A model generated the notes under the pieces. It saw only the letters and a program-made list of their open reading frames with translations. It was not told the DNA's origin and did no database searches. Positions 11,990 through 22,797 of a DNA stretch of 64,000 bases are shown here, in pieces. The translations under genes and the position numbers were made by a program. Positions within the stretch are counted from its first letter, which is position 1; the number at the start of each line of letters is the position of its first letter. Source of the stretch: Basidiobolus meristosporus CBS 931.73 (lineage: Eukaryota; Basidiobolomycota; Basidiobolomycetes; Basidiobolales; Basidiobolaceae). The DNA is taken from contig MCFE01000178.1 in the NCBI GenBank assembly GCA_002104905.1, positions 62,001-126,000 on the forward strand, written 5' to 3'.

Positions 11990-13477
11990 ATTATCATCAG
12001 TTGAGTGTGGTGAACCAATCAACCAAAAATCAATTGGATGCAGATGGGTCTTCAAGACCAAATACCAGGCTGATAGTACAGTTGCAAGATACAAAGCAAG
12101 ACTTGTAGACATAGGTACTCTCAAACAAAAGGACTTGACTATACTGAGACCTTTGCACTGGTAGCCAAGTTTAATTCCGTCAGATTAATATTGGCTATTG
12201 CAGCCAAATATATGTTTTTTATTCATCAAATGGAAGTAAAAACTGCATATTTGAATGGAGAACTTGATGAGGACATGTATATGGACCAGCCTGATGGGTT
12301 TGTTGACCAAGATAACCCCCATTTGGTCTGGAAGCTTAAAAAGTCACTACATGGTCTCAAACAATCACCAAGTGCGTAAAATTGCAAGATAGATTCTTAT
12401 TTGGAATCTTTGAGTTTCAAAAGGAGTAATGCTGACTATAGTACATACTATAAGCCAGATAGAGCAAATCAAGTTCTATTAGCTCTATATGTGGATGATC
12501 TTATTATAGCCAACAATAACCTAGAAACATTGAAAGAGACTAAATCCAGCCTATCTAAGGAGTTCAAGATGTCTGATCTGGGAGGACTTAATTACTACTT
12601 AGGGATTAAATTCTCCATAGACAGATGTACCCAGACTATCACCCTATGCCAATCCAAGTGTATTCAAGATATACTAAAGAAGTACCAAATGGAAGACTGT
12701 AAACTGGCAGTTACCCCAATGGCGAAAAACCTTAACTTGGTCAAAACTCACCAAATCAAGAGAGCTTGGTGCCATCTGAAAGCCCTGACTTTCCTTATCA
12801 ATCTATGGTGGCAGTCTGGTGTATATCATACTTGGAACATGTCCAGATATCTCATATTCAGTGGGAGTTGTCAGCCAAAATAATCAGAACTATGGATCTG
12901 ATCATATTGCAGCAGTTAAGCGGATCATTAGATACCTAAAAGGAACTGCTGATATCTGCTTAAGATACACTTGTAATGATTCAGAACAGGATCTTGTAGG
13001 ATACTCTGATGCTGATTGGGGACAAAATTTAGAAGACAGAAGATCCACCACAGGATACACCTTTCTTTACTGTAAAGGAGCAGTTTCATGGAACTCAAGA
13101 AAGCAACCAACTGTAGCACTTTCCACCACAGAGGCAGAGTATATAGCAGCCTGTGAAGCTACAAAAGAAGCAATGTGGTTAAGAAAACTTTTTACAGATT
13201 TAGGCCTATGTCAAAAAACGCCTATTACTTTATTTCAGGATAATCAAGAATGTATACAATCAGGTAGAGATCCAACTTTTCATGCTAGAACCAAGCACAT
13301 AGATATTAGACATCATTTCATATGTGAGGCTATAGAGAATAACTTGGTTAGCTTAGTTTACTGTCCTATAGATGCAATGATTGCAGACATATTTACCAAA
13401 CCATTAGCTAGAGACAAGTTTGAATATCTTAGGTCAAAATTAGGAATAGTCAGTATGAACATTTAACTGAGTGGGAG
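11990..13477 (+). pseudogene. Ty1/copia pol remnant (RT and RNase H)
   Basis: Plus-strand copia polymerase: GCRWVFKTKYQADSTVARYK at about 12,030, [20 protein letters not shown] (12,230-12,290), the RT active site LYVDDLIIA at about 12,487-12,513, then RNase H with DADWGQNLEDRRSTTGYTF (about 13,010-13,065) and the terminal ADIFTKPLARDKFEYLRSKL. It is broken by a stop after QSPSA (12,379) and by a frame change near 12,820. It is very close to the element at 50,769-55,477, so both belong to one recent family. Gag, protease and integrase are missing; the 5' side abuts a gypsy integrase remnant. Confidence 0.9.
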
Positions 13478-13827
13478 TGTTGTAAAAATTTGTGTTTCCA
13501 CCTAAATATTCACCTAACTTAGTTGCTTAGATCATCACCTTCAAATCCTAGAAAATACTGACCAAAATTCCTTGTGGGGATTTACTTAGAATACTTTTGC
13601 CAAAATACCAGATACCCAGAACATGAAAATTCTCAAAGTTGTCCAAACAGCCCCAAACTTTGCACACATGTTCTTGGGACCTTTCTTAACCTATTCTACA
13701 TGTTTGTAATGCCAAGACCAGGTAAATGTATAAATACTACTTTTACATTCAATAAATCATTAAGTGAAAACCACATAATCTACTTGTTCTCCCAATCACT
13801 TCCAATATCTCCAAGACTCTTACAACA
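13478..13827 (+). repeat. 3' LTR of the copia remnant (long LTR type, 350 bp)
   Basis: It starts TGTTGTAAAAATTTG right after the polypurine stretch GAGTGGGAG and ends CTCTTACAACA, giving TG..CA edges with TGTTGTAA/TTACAACA inverted ends. A TATA-like box (TATAAATAC) and an AATAAA signal occur near 13,730-13,755. It contains the extra ~17 bp (around CCAAAATACCAGA) that marks the long subtype. The following GATAA belongs to another LTR family (13,828-13,864), which shows what it inserted into. Confidence 0.9.
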
Positions 13828-13864
13828 GATAATTGGAGGCCAGGGATGTCATATGGTCATCACA
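13828..13864 (+). repeat. 3' end of a solo-LTR family (see 18,505-19,014)
   Basis: The 37 bp contain GATAATTGGAGGCCAGGGAT, identical to the end of the solo LTR at 18,505-19,014, and finish in CA. The remainder of this LTR was lost when the copia element arrived. Confidence 0.7.
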
Positions 13865-14114
13865 TGCTAGGCTTCTATTGCTAGTAGTACTATGGTACTT
13901 TGATCTTGTGTTACTTTTGAATCAGCCAATCAAACCATGTGATATTTTTGCAGGTGCTGCGCCTATGTTTGATCTTCACCACTGTAACATTTTGGCTTTG
14001 TATCACATGTATTGCTTGTGCAATTGCCCAAGAACTTTGATCCTTCAGAAATTTCATATATATGACTTCCCAAGCTGAAGAATAAAGAAGAGCCTCTCTT
14101 TCCAGAATCTGCAC
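13865..14114. other. Short AT-rich spacer
   Basis: No gene or motif recognised between the LTR tail and the gypsy element's left repeat. Confidence 0.4.
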
Positions 14115-14840
14115 ACTACAATTACAAGTTTAAAGGTTGTAAGACTTCCCCTGCATCACTTGCACTGTTGTGTATTCTGACTTTAATTGGTACTACATCA
14201 GTAAAGTGACTGCAAAGCTCACAAAAATCCTATCTAAGTTCTACCAGAAAACTACCACTTTTCTGTCAGAAAAGTCCTCTCTAAGAAGCCCCTCTACTCT
14301 AAGGATGCCCCTTAAGACAACCCTTTAGTCTAAAGACCTCTCTAGAGACCCCTTAAAGAAATCCCTTTACTCTAAAGAAGCCCCTTTAGGCACCCCTTGA
14401 CTGTATAGTCCAACTTGGAGACCACTACAAGAAGCCCCTTTACTCTAAAGACACCTCTTTAGACACCCCTTCAAGTCTAAAGACTGCTTTAGAGACTTCT
14501 ACACCACACACCTTTAGGTTAAAGGGGAGTTCAGAATTACAATATTAGGAATTATTTTCTCAGAAAGGAAAGTGACTACCAAATAAGGAAAAGTTACTGT
14601 AAAAGTAAATAAGCTCAATAGTCAACAGAAGGTCAAAATACTGCTGTAGAAGTGAGAAGCACTGCCTATGATGTATTTTGAGCCTAAGATTGAGGATATT
14701 AGTGAAAGTTATATCTTCTATTGGTATATCAAGCTACCAATAATCAATCTTGGTATTAGCAAACTTGAAGTTGTTGTATGTTGTTGACTAGCCTCTACAT
14801 TGTAAAGCAAGCCCTATACAAAACTTAATACAACACAACA
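14115..14840 (+). repeat. Left long terminal repeat of the gypsy element
   Basis: Matches 19,701-20,355 from ACTACAATTACAAGTTTAAA to the end CAACACAACA. A canonical TG could be at 14,138, but the similarity extends about 23 bp further out, so the exact left edge is uncertain. At 14,270-14,530 it holds a degenerate minisatellite built from units such as AGAAGCCCCTTTACTCTAAA and TTTAGACACCCCTT, which are absent elsewhere in the window except in the partner repeat. Confidence 0.75.
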
Positions 14841-14879
14841 AGAATTTGATGGAGGACCTGGGTAGGTTGACCTTTCAAT

Positions 14880-15490
14880 ATGCAAGCATCAAGAAACATT
14901 ACAAGCATGACCAATACACCACTCCCAGAGTTAATTGTCACATCTAAAGGGGCTATTCCAGTAGGATTCTCAGGAGAGAATGTTACTGAGCTTCTAGAAG
15001 AGCTTGACAATATGGCTGCAGCATTTGAGCTATCACACAAGAGCAAAATCCAGCTGTTTCCCTTTCTCTGTGAAGTTGAAGTATCAAGATTCTTACAAAG
15101 CTTGGATCCATTTAAGATATCTGTTGGTGCTGAAAATAACTGGGCACTTCTGAACAAGCATTTTGGCTGAGTACCAAAAGGAAGCACAGTTTGTTACACT
15201 AAATGAGCTAGAAATGCCTTACAACAAGACCCAATCCTTGCAAAAGTACATTCAAAAGTTTGAGTAAAAAGCAAGGCATGCTAAAGCGGCTAATGGAATT
15301 CCAAGATTTTATCAAAGACACTATTTTTGGATGAATAAGCCTCTTGAGATATGTAATGCCATCAGCCACCAAGTTCAGGCTACAAGCTCCTACAACAATG
15401 TTAAACAAATGGTGTTAAACTATCAATCAGGGAGACAATTAACGGATTCCATTGGTATTCAAATGAGGATTTCCACTCTGGCTGAATAAA
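14880..15490 (+). pseudogene. Gypsy gag (capsid) remnant
   Basis: An open frame of 96 codons (14,880-15,170) reads IPVGFSGENVTELLEELDNM and ELSHKSKIQLFPFLCE, typical of a retrotransposon gag capsid start (target sequence, helix, FLC). It continues in another frame with EYQKEAQFVTLNELEM and MNKPLEICNAISHQVQATSS to a stop near 15,490. The frameshift at about 15,170 makes it non-functional. It lies 40 bp downstream of the left LTR, as expected for gag. Confidence 0.7.
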
Positions 15491-17455
15491 AGCTTCATTA
15501 AACAAATAACCCACAAAGTGATCAGGTTAATGAACTGATGCATTAGGAAAACTGATGCTTAAGTTGGACTCTCAAAGTGTATCATCATCAAGCATCAGCA
15601 AACTAAGATCAGAGAATCCCAAAACAACCAGTAATTATCCACAACAAACTAAATGTTGAGTGTACTGTGAATTAGCTGAATATAGCTGTTATGGTTGTCA
15701 AATATTGAATATTGATATTGACAGTCATAAAGTTATGATTGATTGCTATGGGAGGATCCGTGATATTGCTGGAAGCTCTTTACCTATGAACAGAGGTTAT
15801 GGTGGAATGCAGTCCTATGTATTTGCTCATGAAGAATCAAGTAAAAGCACTACAACATCAAATTTCATACAAATTCAAAAGACTGCAGAAACTCCAAGAA
15901 ATGAGCATTAGACTTGTTCTGTTAGATAATGCCACATTGAGCCATGAGTGCCAAGTGATGTCATAGTGTGCCAGGGAGGCCAAGTGAGCCTAAACTTGGC
16001 CACAGAGAGTGAAACATAGCTCTGCATCTTCATGCAAAGCAGCCCCTGTGTTTCACTCATTGTGCTGGAGAAAATCCATTTTTTGACCTTTTTTTTTGGA
16101 TCAACAATGTTCAGGATGTGTGAGAGCACAGAAGGACTGAAGACATGCATCTGATACTCAATACCCATAGCACTGTAAATCTAGCACCTGTGGCATGTAT
16201 CATGTCACAAAAATGCATGGCACTATCTTGGTCCACTGGTACTATCAGGCACTAAATGTGCTTTGTGTAGGTTTTACTTCAGGGCTAATATTTAAATATA
16301 GTACCGGATAGTACCAGTGGACCATGATAGTGTCATGCTTTTTTGTAGCATGATACAAGCTACAGGAGCTGGATTCAGAGTGCCATGGGTATTGAGTACC
16401 AGATGCATGTCTTCAATCTTTTTGTGCTATTACACATCCTGCACAACATTGACCCAAAAAAAAAGGTCAAAAAATAGATTTTCTCCAGCACAATGGGTGA
16501 TACACAAGGGCTGCTTGGCATACAGATGCAGAGCTATGTTTCAAACTTTGCGGCCAAGTATAGGCTCACTTGGCCTCTTTGGCACACTATGGCTTCATTT
16601 GGCACTCATGGTTCAACATGACACTATCCAATAGAACAAGTCAATTATGTACTCACAACATCAGACCCATTGGGACAGGTCCAAGAATATCTAATGGAAA
16701 AAGAGGAAGTTGAAGAATTTAATTGCCTTATTGACAAGAGAAAATATGTCTCTACAGAGAGCAATCCTAAAAAAGTGTGTACCCACAAAAGAAATCAGCC
16801 AGTTGTTGCAATACCAGTACAGCCAGAAGCATCAAAAATCCAAAAAGAACACTTGCAATCTCAATCCAAGTATGACACTGCTACAATTACACAAACAGTG
16901 ACTGACAAATTCTGGAAATCTCCATTTCCACAACTTACAAATCAAGAAATGTTCACTGATATCAACAATCTCAATCAGCTACTGCCTGAAATGATTAAAC
17001 CTATAAATAAGGATATCATCATGATTTATCAAGTGCAATCTTTAAGAACATTATCAAGTGAGCAGCTACATTTTGAGGTTGAAAAAGCATTTTACTCTAT
17101 AACAACAGGATGCTATGCTGCTACAATCAACAACGTTGAAGTGGAACACGCTTTTGATTCAGGATCAGAACTCAATGCCCTCACCGCCATGACTTTTGAA
17201 AAAATCAAATTGCCATTGACAGAAGTTGACTGGAATATGAGAACTGCTACAGGTGCAACAGAGACAATGCATGGACTTGGTCACTATATGTCAATTGAAA
17301 TTGGAGGAATCAGGGCTACTTCTCCCTTTTGCATTGTTGCCAATGGACCCACTTTTGAGGTATTGTTGGGACAACCATATGAGAGAAAATCTCTTTCACA
17401 AGCTGATAACAGACCTGATGGAAGCTTATGGCTGACAAACACATCTGACAATTGA
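15491..17455 (+). pseudogene. Gypsy gag-pol linker and aspartic protease
   Basis: Two open stretches flank the fold-back insertion: 15,660-15,911 (83 codons) and 16,670-17,455 (261 codons). The second ends with a retropepsin-like domain: ATINNVEVEHAFDSGSELNA around 17,120-17,175 has the catalytic D-S-G, followed by MTFEKIKLPL, a TGATETMHGLGHYMSIEIGG flap-like part and FEVLLGQPYERKSL. If the insert and one TA are taken out, the frame reads through (GAG CAT TAT TAT GTA), so the insertion hit an open reading frame. Confidence 0.75.
15911..16642. mobile_element. Fold-back (long-arm MITE-like) element, copy 2
   Basis: A 732-bp imperfect palindrome, homologous end to end with 9,775-10,505. Left edge GACTTGTTCTGTTAGATAAT, right edge its reverse complement ending AACAAGTC. 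The left flank is TA (15,909-15,910) and the right flank AA, one change from TA. The asymmetric centre (about 16,256-16,298) is the reverse complement of the centre of copy 1, so the two copies are inserted in opposite orientations. It interrupts the gypsy linker frame. Confidence 0.85.
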
Positions 17456-17649
17456 AAAAGAAGGACAACCTTTTGTGCAGCACAAGAGAACAATCCAAGA
17501 AATGCAGACTCATTTCCAGTACAAAATATTCAGGTTCTTAAGGATATTTTGTTTTATAATCAAAACTTCATACCCTCAACAAGAAGTAAGACATATACCA
17601 AGTACAAGCCAGTTGCTTTGAAAGCAAAGCCAGTATCTACTGGAATCTC

Positions 17650-18504
17650 ACCATCTATCCGCAACAATCCTCAAATGGAGCCGTTTAACATATATGAAAA
17701 AATCAAACTCACAGAAGAGAAGTTCCAGGAGTTAGCTATTGGGACTACTCTTACTACCAAGGAGAAAATTTTCTTTTTGACTTTGCTACAATGCTATGAC
17801 AGTGTCTTTGCATCTAATGATTCACATACAGGATGTTGATCCACAGAGCTATCTCCTCTGGTTAATATCCATACCATTGAACATACACTATGAGCATTGA
17901 GATCATAGCCTGCTCCCTCAAGATTACTGAATAAAGCATTGAAATGCTACAATCAAGATTTCAAAGTCAAGCCATTGAGTATAGCTATGGACCTTATTGC
18001 AATCCCTGATTTACACTGTTGAAGAAAAATAGAAGTCTACGGTTTATTCAAGATATAGAGCATTTGAATAAGGTCACCATCAAGGATGATATGCAACCAC
18101 CCATATGACATGAGTATATTGGGTCATTTACTGGGTATCTTCTGATTACAACATTGGACCTTTATTTAGGATATGACCAAATACTTCTGGATCCTGACTC
18201 AAGAGATTTCACTGCTATGGATACACCAACAGGACTCCTAGGAATGACAAGAATTCCTCAAGGATGAGCTAACTCTGTGCAAAATTATCAATGTGCAGTG
18301 ATTTGAGTTTTGGATGACTGTTTCCCTGAGATATGTTGACCATTTCTTGATGACATTGCAGTTATGAATAAGTCTAGAGAAAAAGATACATCACATGTCT
18401 TACCGCAAGTCAGAAGATATGCTTATGATCACATATGCACTGTTGAAAGGGTCATGAAGAAACTTCAAGCTTCTGGTCTGACTGTATCTGGAGCCAAATG
18501 CAAG
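17650..18504 (+). pseudogene. Gypsy reverse transcriptase, first part
   Basis: Readable in alternating frames: PAPSRLLNKALKCYNQDF, then KNRSLRFIQDIEHLNKVTIK (RT motif A region), LLITTLDLYLGYDQI, TAMDTPTGLLGMTRIPQG (palm and primer-grip side), and CPFLDDIAVMNKS, where FLDD stands in for the YxDD active site. It ends at GLTVSGAKCK. Several stops are present. Sequence resumes after the solo LTR at 19,015 with HHKEIILGELVSEKGRLHDP, which matches the next residues of gypsy RT. Confidence 0.75.
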
Positions 18505-19014
18505 TGTCATGAATAGACACAAGGCAGGAGAGTAGGGCTAGGCAAGGCAGGATCAGGAAAGGACTTAGGTGTGGATCAACAAGGCAAGGCTGTTTATTCA
18601 AGACCTGTGCTTATCAGACTGAGGAATACATAAGGGGGGATAGGATTATATATGTTCTTTGGCAATATGGATGCCAAGAGATATTGCTTATACCAATGGG
18701 GCTCAGGGGTGAGGCACAGTAAGTTTGCCAAGATAGAGATATACTAAAGAGCAAACTAAAATATCACATGGAGATATGTCAGGGGCTGGCTTATTGTGTA
18801 ACCAGGTCATACAACATGTAATTACCATATAGAGTATGGGACTACATAAACTCCAATGGGAAGCTTCCATAGAATATTCCATTGTTTAACATTGACTTGG
18901 AGCTTTCAAGAAGTTGCTAGAATGTAGTAGAACCTTCTAGAAGGAACTTGGATTCCTTTGCTGACTTGATTTGGGTTGATAATTGGAGGCCAGGGATGTC
19001 ATGTGATCTTAACA
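18505..19014 (+). repeat. Solo LTR inside the gypsy RT gene
   Basis: 510 bp with TG..CA edges (TGTCATGAATAG to GATCTTAACA), flanked by GCAAG (18,500-18,504) and GCTAG (19,015-19,019), a 5-bp target duplication with one change. Removing it and one duplication joins the RT reading across the gap. No internal element remains. The same LTR end occurs at 13,828-13,864. No coding copy of this family is in the window. Orientation is arbitrary. Confidence 0.75.
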
Positions 19015-19019
19015 GCTAG

Positions 19020-19700
19020 TTTGGCACCACAAAGAAATCATTCTAGGTGAACTTGTTTCAGAAAAAGGGAGATTGCATGATCCAGCAAGATTTTCATCAG
19101 CACTAAATTGGAAGACACCATGCAATATTCATCAAGTCAGACAACTATTAGGACCTACTGGTCTATTCAGAATCTGGACCAAGAACTATGCTCAAATTGC
19201 TTAGCCACTAACTCAACTATTATAGAAAAACAGAAATTTGAGTGGCATGAAGAACAGGCAAATGCTATATTGACATTTCTTGAGTCATTATCAAAGCCAC
19301 CTGTCTTAGCAGCTATAGATTACATTGTTATTTATTCACAACCAATAACTGTATCAGTTGATAGCTCTGGAATTGGGGTTGGTGGAATCATGATTCAAGT
19401 TTCAAAAGATCATCATTGATAACCTTGCAAATATCTTAGTAGACTATTCAAAGGAGATGAGCTCAACTATCCATTTATCAAGAAAGAAGCACTGGGAGTA
19501 CTCTATGTACTCAAAAAGCTAAAGTCATACTTATCAGGAGTACACTTCATGCTGGAGGTTGATGCCAAGCCATTATTGGGAATGTTGAATAAGTTAGAGC
19601 TTTTGCCTGATCCTATTCTAGCATGGTGGATATCATACATTCAGATCTTTGACTTTATGCTGCAACACATACCAGGAGCCAATCACAAAGGACCTGATGA
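19020..19700 (+). pseudogene. Gypsy RT thumb and RNase H remnant
   Basis: Continues the RT with RQLLGPTGLFRIWTKNYAQI, then FEWHEEQANAILTFLESLSK and an RNase H core (ITVSVDSSGIGVGGIMIQVS at about 19,345-19,405, with the first catalytic Asp), LFKGDELNYPFIKKEALGVL, and LAWWISYIQIFDFMLQHIPG ending at GANHKGPDEL (19,660-19,700). The last motif is the usual end of gypsy RNase H. At least three frame changes. Integrase should follow but the right terminal repeat begins instead. Confidence 0.75.
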
Positions 19701-20355
19701 ACTACAATTACAAGTTTAAAGGTTATAAGACTTCCCCTGCATCACTTGCACTGTTGAGTATTCTGACTTTGATTGGTACTGCATCAGTAAGGAGACTGCA
19801 AAGCTCACAAGAATCCAATCTAAGTTCTACAAGAAACTACTACCTTTCTGTTGGAAAAGTCCCCTCTAAAAAACCCCTTTACTCCAAAGACCCCCCTTTA
19901 GTCTAAAGACCCCCTTAGATACCCCTTTAAGAAACCCCTTTACTCTAAAGAAACCCCTTTACTCTAAAGAAGCCCCTTTAGGCACCTCCTTAGTGTAAAG
20001 TCCACTTTGGAGACTTCTACAACACACCCCTTTAGGTTAAAGGGGAGCTCAGAATTACAATATTAGGGAATATTTTCTCAGACAGGAAAGTGACCTCCAG
20101 ATAAGGAAATGTTGCTATAAAAGTAAATAAGCCCATTAGCTGGCAGAGGGTCAGAATACTGCTGAGGAAGTGAGAAACACTGCCTACAGTATATTTTGAG
20201 CCTAAGATTGAGGATATTAGTGAAAGCTATATCTTCTATTGGTATATCAAACTCCCAATAAACTATTTCAGTATTAGCAAACTGGAAGTTGTTGTATATT
20301 GTTGATTAGCCTTGGCATTGTAGAAGCCCCAAACTAATCACAATACAACACAACA
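19701..20355 (+). repeat. Right long terminal repeat of the gypsy element
   Basis: Partner of 14,115-14,840, ending CAATACAACACAACA at 20,355. It is about 70 bp shorter because the internal CCCCTTTA/CTCTAAAG minisatellite (19,870-20,035) has fewer units. No convincing target duplication was found outside the two repeats. Confidence 0.75.
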
Positions 20356-22767
20356 ATTCTCAATGTTGATGTCTAGATAATAAATATCTTTGTGAGCTAT
20401 GGAGTACATCCCCTAGATCTATATATGTCTGGCTATATGCACCTCTTGAGCCATTTCAAGAAGCCTTACAGTTGTCCAAATGCCTATAGGTGCAGGAATG
20501 CCAAGATGTTGCTGAATTACCTCTAGAGAAGTAACAATGAGAATGAACTTAAATTTTGCCAGCATCCATTGCCAATTGTAGATCAGGATCAATTGTAGTA
20601 TTGAGCAAAAAGGTGGATAATGTGCAGCTTGTCCCATTGAAGTGGTGCAGGAAAGTTAAGATTAACAATCTGTAAAATGGCAAATGCTTATAGCAATATT
20701 GATAATGTATAGAAATTGAATCAACACCAATACAGGGTGATGGGGCCCAAATAGGCCAGTATGAGCAAAAGTAAAGGAATACATAGTTTGTCAATGGCTG
20801 TAAGCTAATCTGTATGCAGCAAACATATGTGCACCAGTGAAGTTAATAGGTAAGGAGTACAAAAAGAGGATATTGCCAATTAGTATGTAAGAGTGTGTGA
20901 GCAGATTGATTACCTGGGATCTGGATATATGCAAAATGACAACAAACCAATCAACAGCCAAAATTAGCTGTAATAGAGGTCATATATAGGCAAAAGTTGC
21001 TCTATGAGAAATTGCCAACTTAGAACTTTACTGTGAATCCGCTGGTACACTATTGATATTATGCTGGCACTTGGCTGGGGTTTTCCTGTCCAATCTTCAG
21101 ATGCACTTTTGTGAAGTAGTAGATAGCAGATTGCCAAGTTTGTTATGTGTGCCAGCTGACCTAGTCACCTGCTGGAAAGTATGTTGACTTCTCTGCCAAA
21201 TGGCTAGAACTTGAGGTATTGAGAGTTGTAAATTCAGAGAAACTTAGCACTCTGCTGATATTATGATGGTATATTTCTGGCCCTGTGTTAATTTTTTCTG
21301 TTAAGGTACTATAAGCCAAATACTCAATATCCTTATAAAGACTGACCATATCCATCAATAGATATACTAACTGATCACTATTAAGGGCTAATCAAATCAG
21401 TCAATACTGTCTTAATAATATTAATCAACAATGAGTATAAAAAAAATAATTCATCTTTCAGCTATTGTAATGCAAAGTATCATGTACCATGGAGTACTCT
21501 GGGGTGCTGAATAAATCCAGCACTCTAGGTTGTCTGGCTATGTGTAGCACCATAAATAGAACAACTATTAAGTCTGAAAGTGCAATGCTGATAGTGTGGC
21601 TAATAGGCATAATAACATGTAATCCTAGGCACATCAGAGGCAGTGCAATTGATGAGGCATGCCAATTATCATGATACCAATAATACTCAAGCATATCAGA
21701 ATGTAGAAAACACATGTATCCAAATGAGAAATAACTTCAACCATCCCATCCAAGGCCATCACAGGATTGGCATTCTACAACTAATTGCTGTTAATGCTCC
21801 TATGATACCCAAAGAATAAAATGAGTAAAATATCAATCTGAAAATCCAAAAAAAACTCAACCAAGGTCAAGTATACAGTCAGAGAGAGCAATCTTGGGCC
21901 TCATAATCTTTGATAGAACTTGGAGTAGTATTTGAAGAGATATAAAGGGCTGAAGAATTGTATAGGGTTCACTAGCTTTTTCAGAAGTTAATGTATATAT
22001 GGAATCTCCAGAGGAGCATTACAAGGCTTATAGGAAACATTGCTAGCTGAAGGCCCCAAGTGGTGATGTGTAAGGTTTGAAGCATTCAGATAAGCTGTAA
22101 ATTTAGATAACTATTCAATCTTGACTTACTCCGCTAGCAAGTTGATATCTTTCAAGCTGAATCTTGGTATTTGATAGCTTAGCAATATGCAAAAGATGGT
22201 CCATAGGCATATGAATACTTTCGGTGTAAATACGCTTTTTCAACACAGAATACCAGAAGGATAATGGCATAATACCGGCTGCATACCATGTGAAGCCCCA
22301 GCTTCATTGTTGTTGCTAGCAAGTGGAGCACATACTACACTAGCACAAATCATTCCCAGCCAAACTACTACTCCCAGGGTGTTCTCTTTGAGCAAAGCTG
22401 GGCCTCAGGTAGGTATTTTGGTTATGTGGGGCCAAATTGAAAAATACACCTAGAATACAAGCAGAATACCAGCTGAATATCAGAGGAGTTCCAAGTTTGA
22501 GATTTCTCATAGGGATCACCTGTGGTAAAATGGTCAATATTCAAGAAGTCTTGAAACCAAGTAAATATCACAAGGAGAGTGTGCTGCAAATGGGTTTTTT
22601 CTATAGTCAACAAATTACATCAAAGAGATTTGCAAGCAATCCGCTGCTGTGATAAGAGACCAAAGATATTCAAACATCCATAGAACGCACAGAATTTTCA
22701 GAGGGGAGATTGGCTTTCACTACCATAGGTTGGCAACTGGATTTGGATTGTGGAAGATCCACATAAT
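20356..22767. other. Degenerate transposon DNA, partly Plavaka-related
   Basis: 20,380-20,450 resembles the region behind the GHNGW block of the Plavaka copies (GTGAGCTATGGAGTACATCC..). 21,060-21,245 matches 48,066-48,208 and the sequence after it (TGCCAAATGGCTAGAACTTGAGG type words), so minus-strand Plavaka-type sequence is likely. The rest (21,250-22,700) has only small open frames and no recognisable motif. CG is rare until about 22,680. Confidence 0.5.
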
Positions 22768-22797
22768 CTAGCCCTAGCCCTAGCCCTAACCCTAACC
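22768..22797. repeat. Interstitial telomere-like tract
   Basis: Five consecutive hexamers: three CTAGCC followed by two CTAACC, i.e. the complement of the fungal telomere unit TTAGGG and the one-base variant. It lies exactly where the CG-poor transposon DNA gives way to the GC-balanced gene island. Confidence 0.75.

Larger units (their letters stand above)
14115..20355 (+). mobile_element. Ty3/gypsy element with terminal repeats, integrase missing
   Basis: Two direct repeats (14,115-14,840 and 19,701-20,355) enclose gag (14,880-15,490), a linker and protease (15,600-17,455), reverse transcriptase (17,650-18,504) and RNase H (19,020-19,700), all plus strand. RNase H runs straight into the right repeat, so the integrase and any chromodomain are gone. 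A fold-back element (15,911-16,642) and a 510-bp solo LTR (18,505-19,014) are inserted inside. Many stops and frame changes show it is inactive. The protease/linker layout resembles fungal gypsy elements whose spacer is annotated as DUF4100-like in Basidiomycota. Confidence 0.85.

Noticed and set aside
14270-14530. Regular short repeats, CRISPR-like at first sight
   Set aside because: Units are irregular and contiguous without unique spacers, and the array sits in a retrotransposon LTR; it is a minisatellite.
16317-16634. 105-codon open frame
   Set aside because: It lies in the arm of a fold-back element; the open frame is a by-product of the palindrome and has no domain.
1-22700. Classic RIP (repeat-induced point mutation) as cause of decay
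   Set aside because: Loss is centred on CG with TG and CA abundant, whereas RIP mainly depletes CA and enriches TA; CG methylation decay fits better, though no index was computed.
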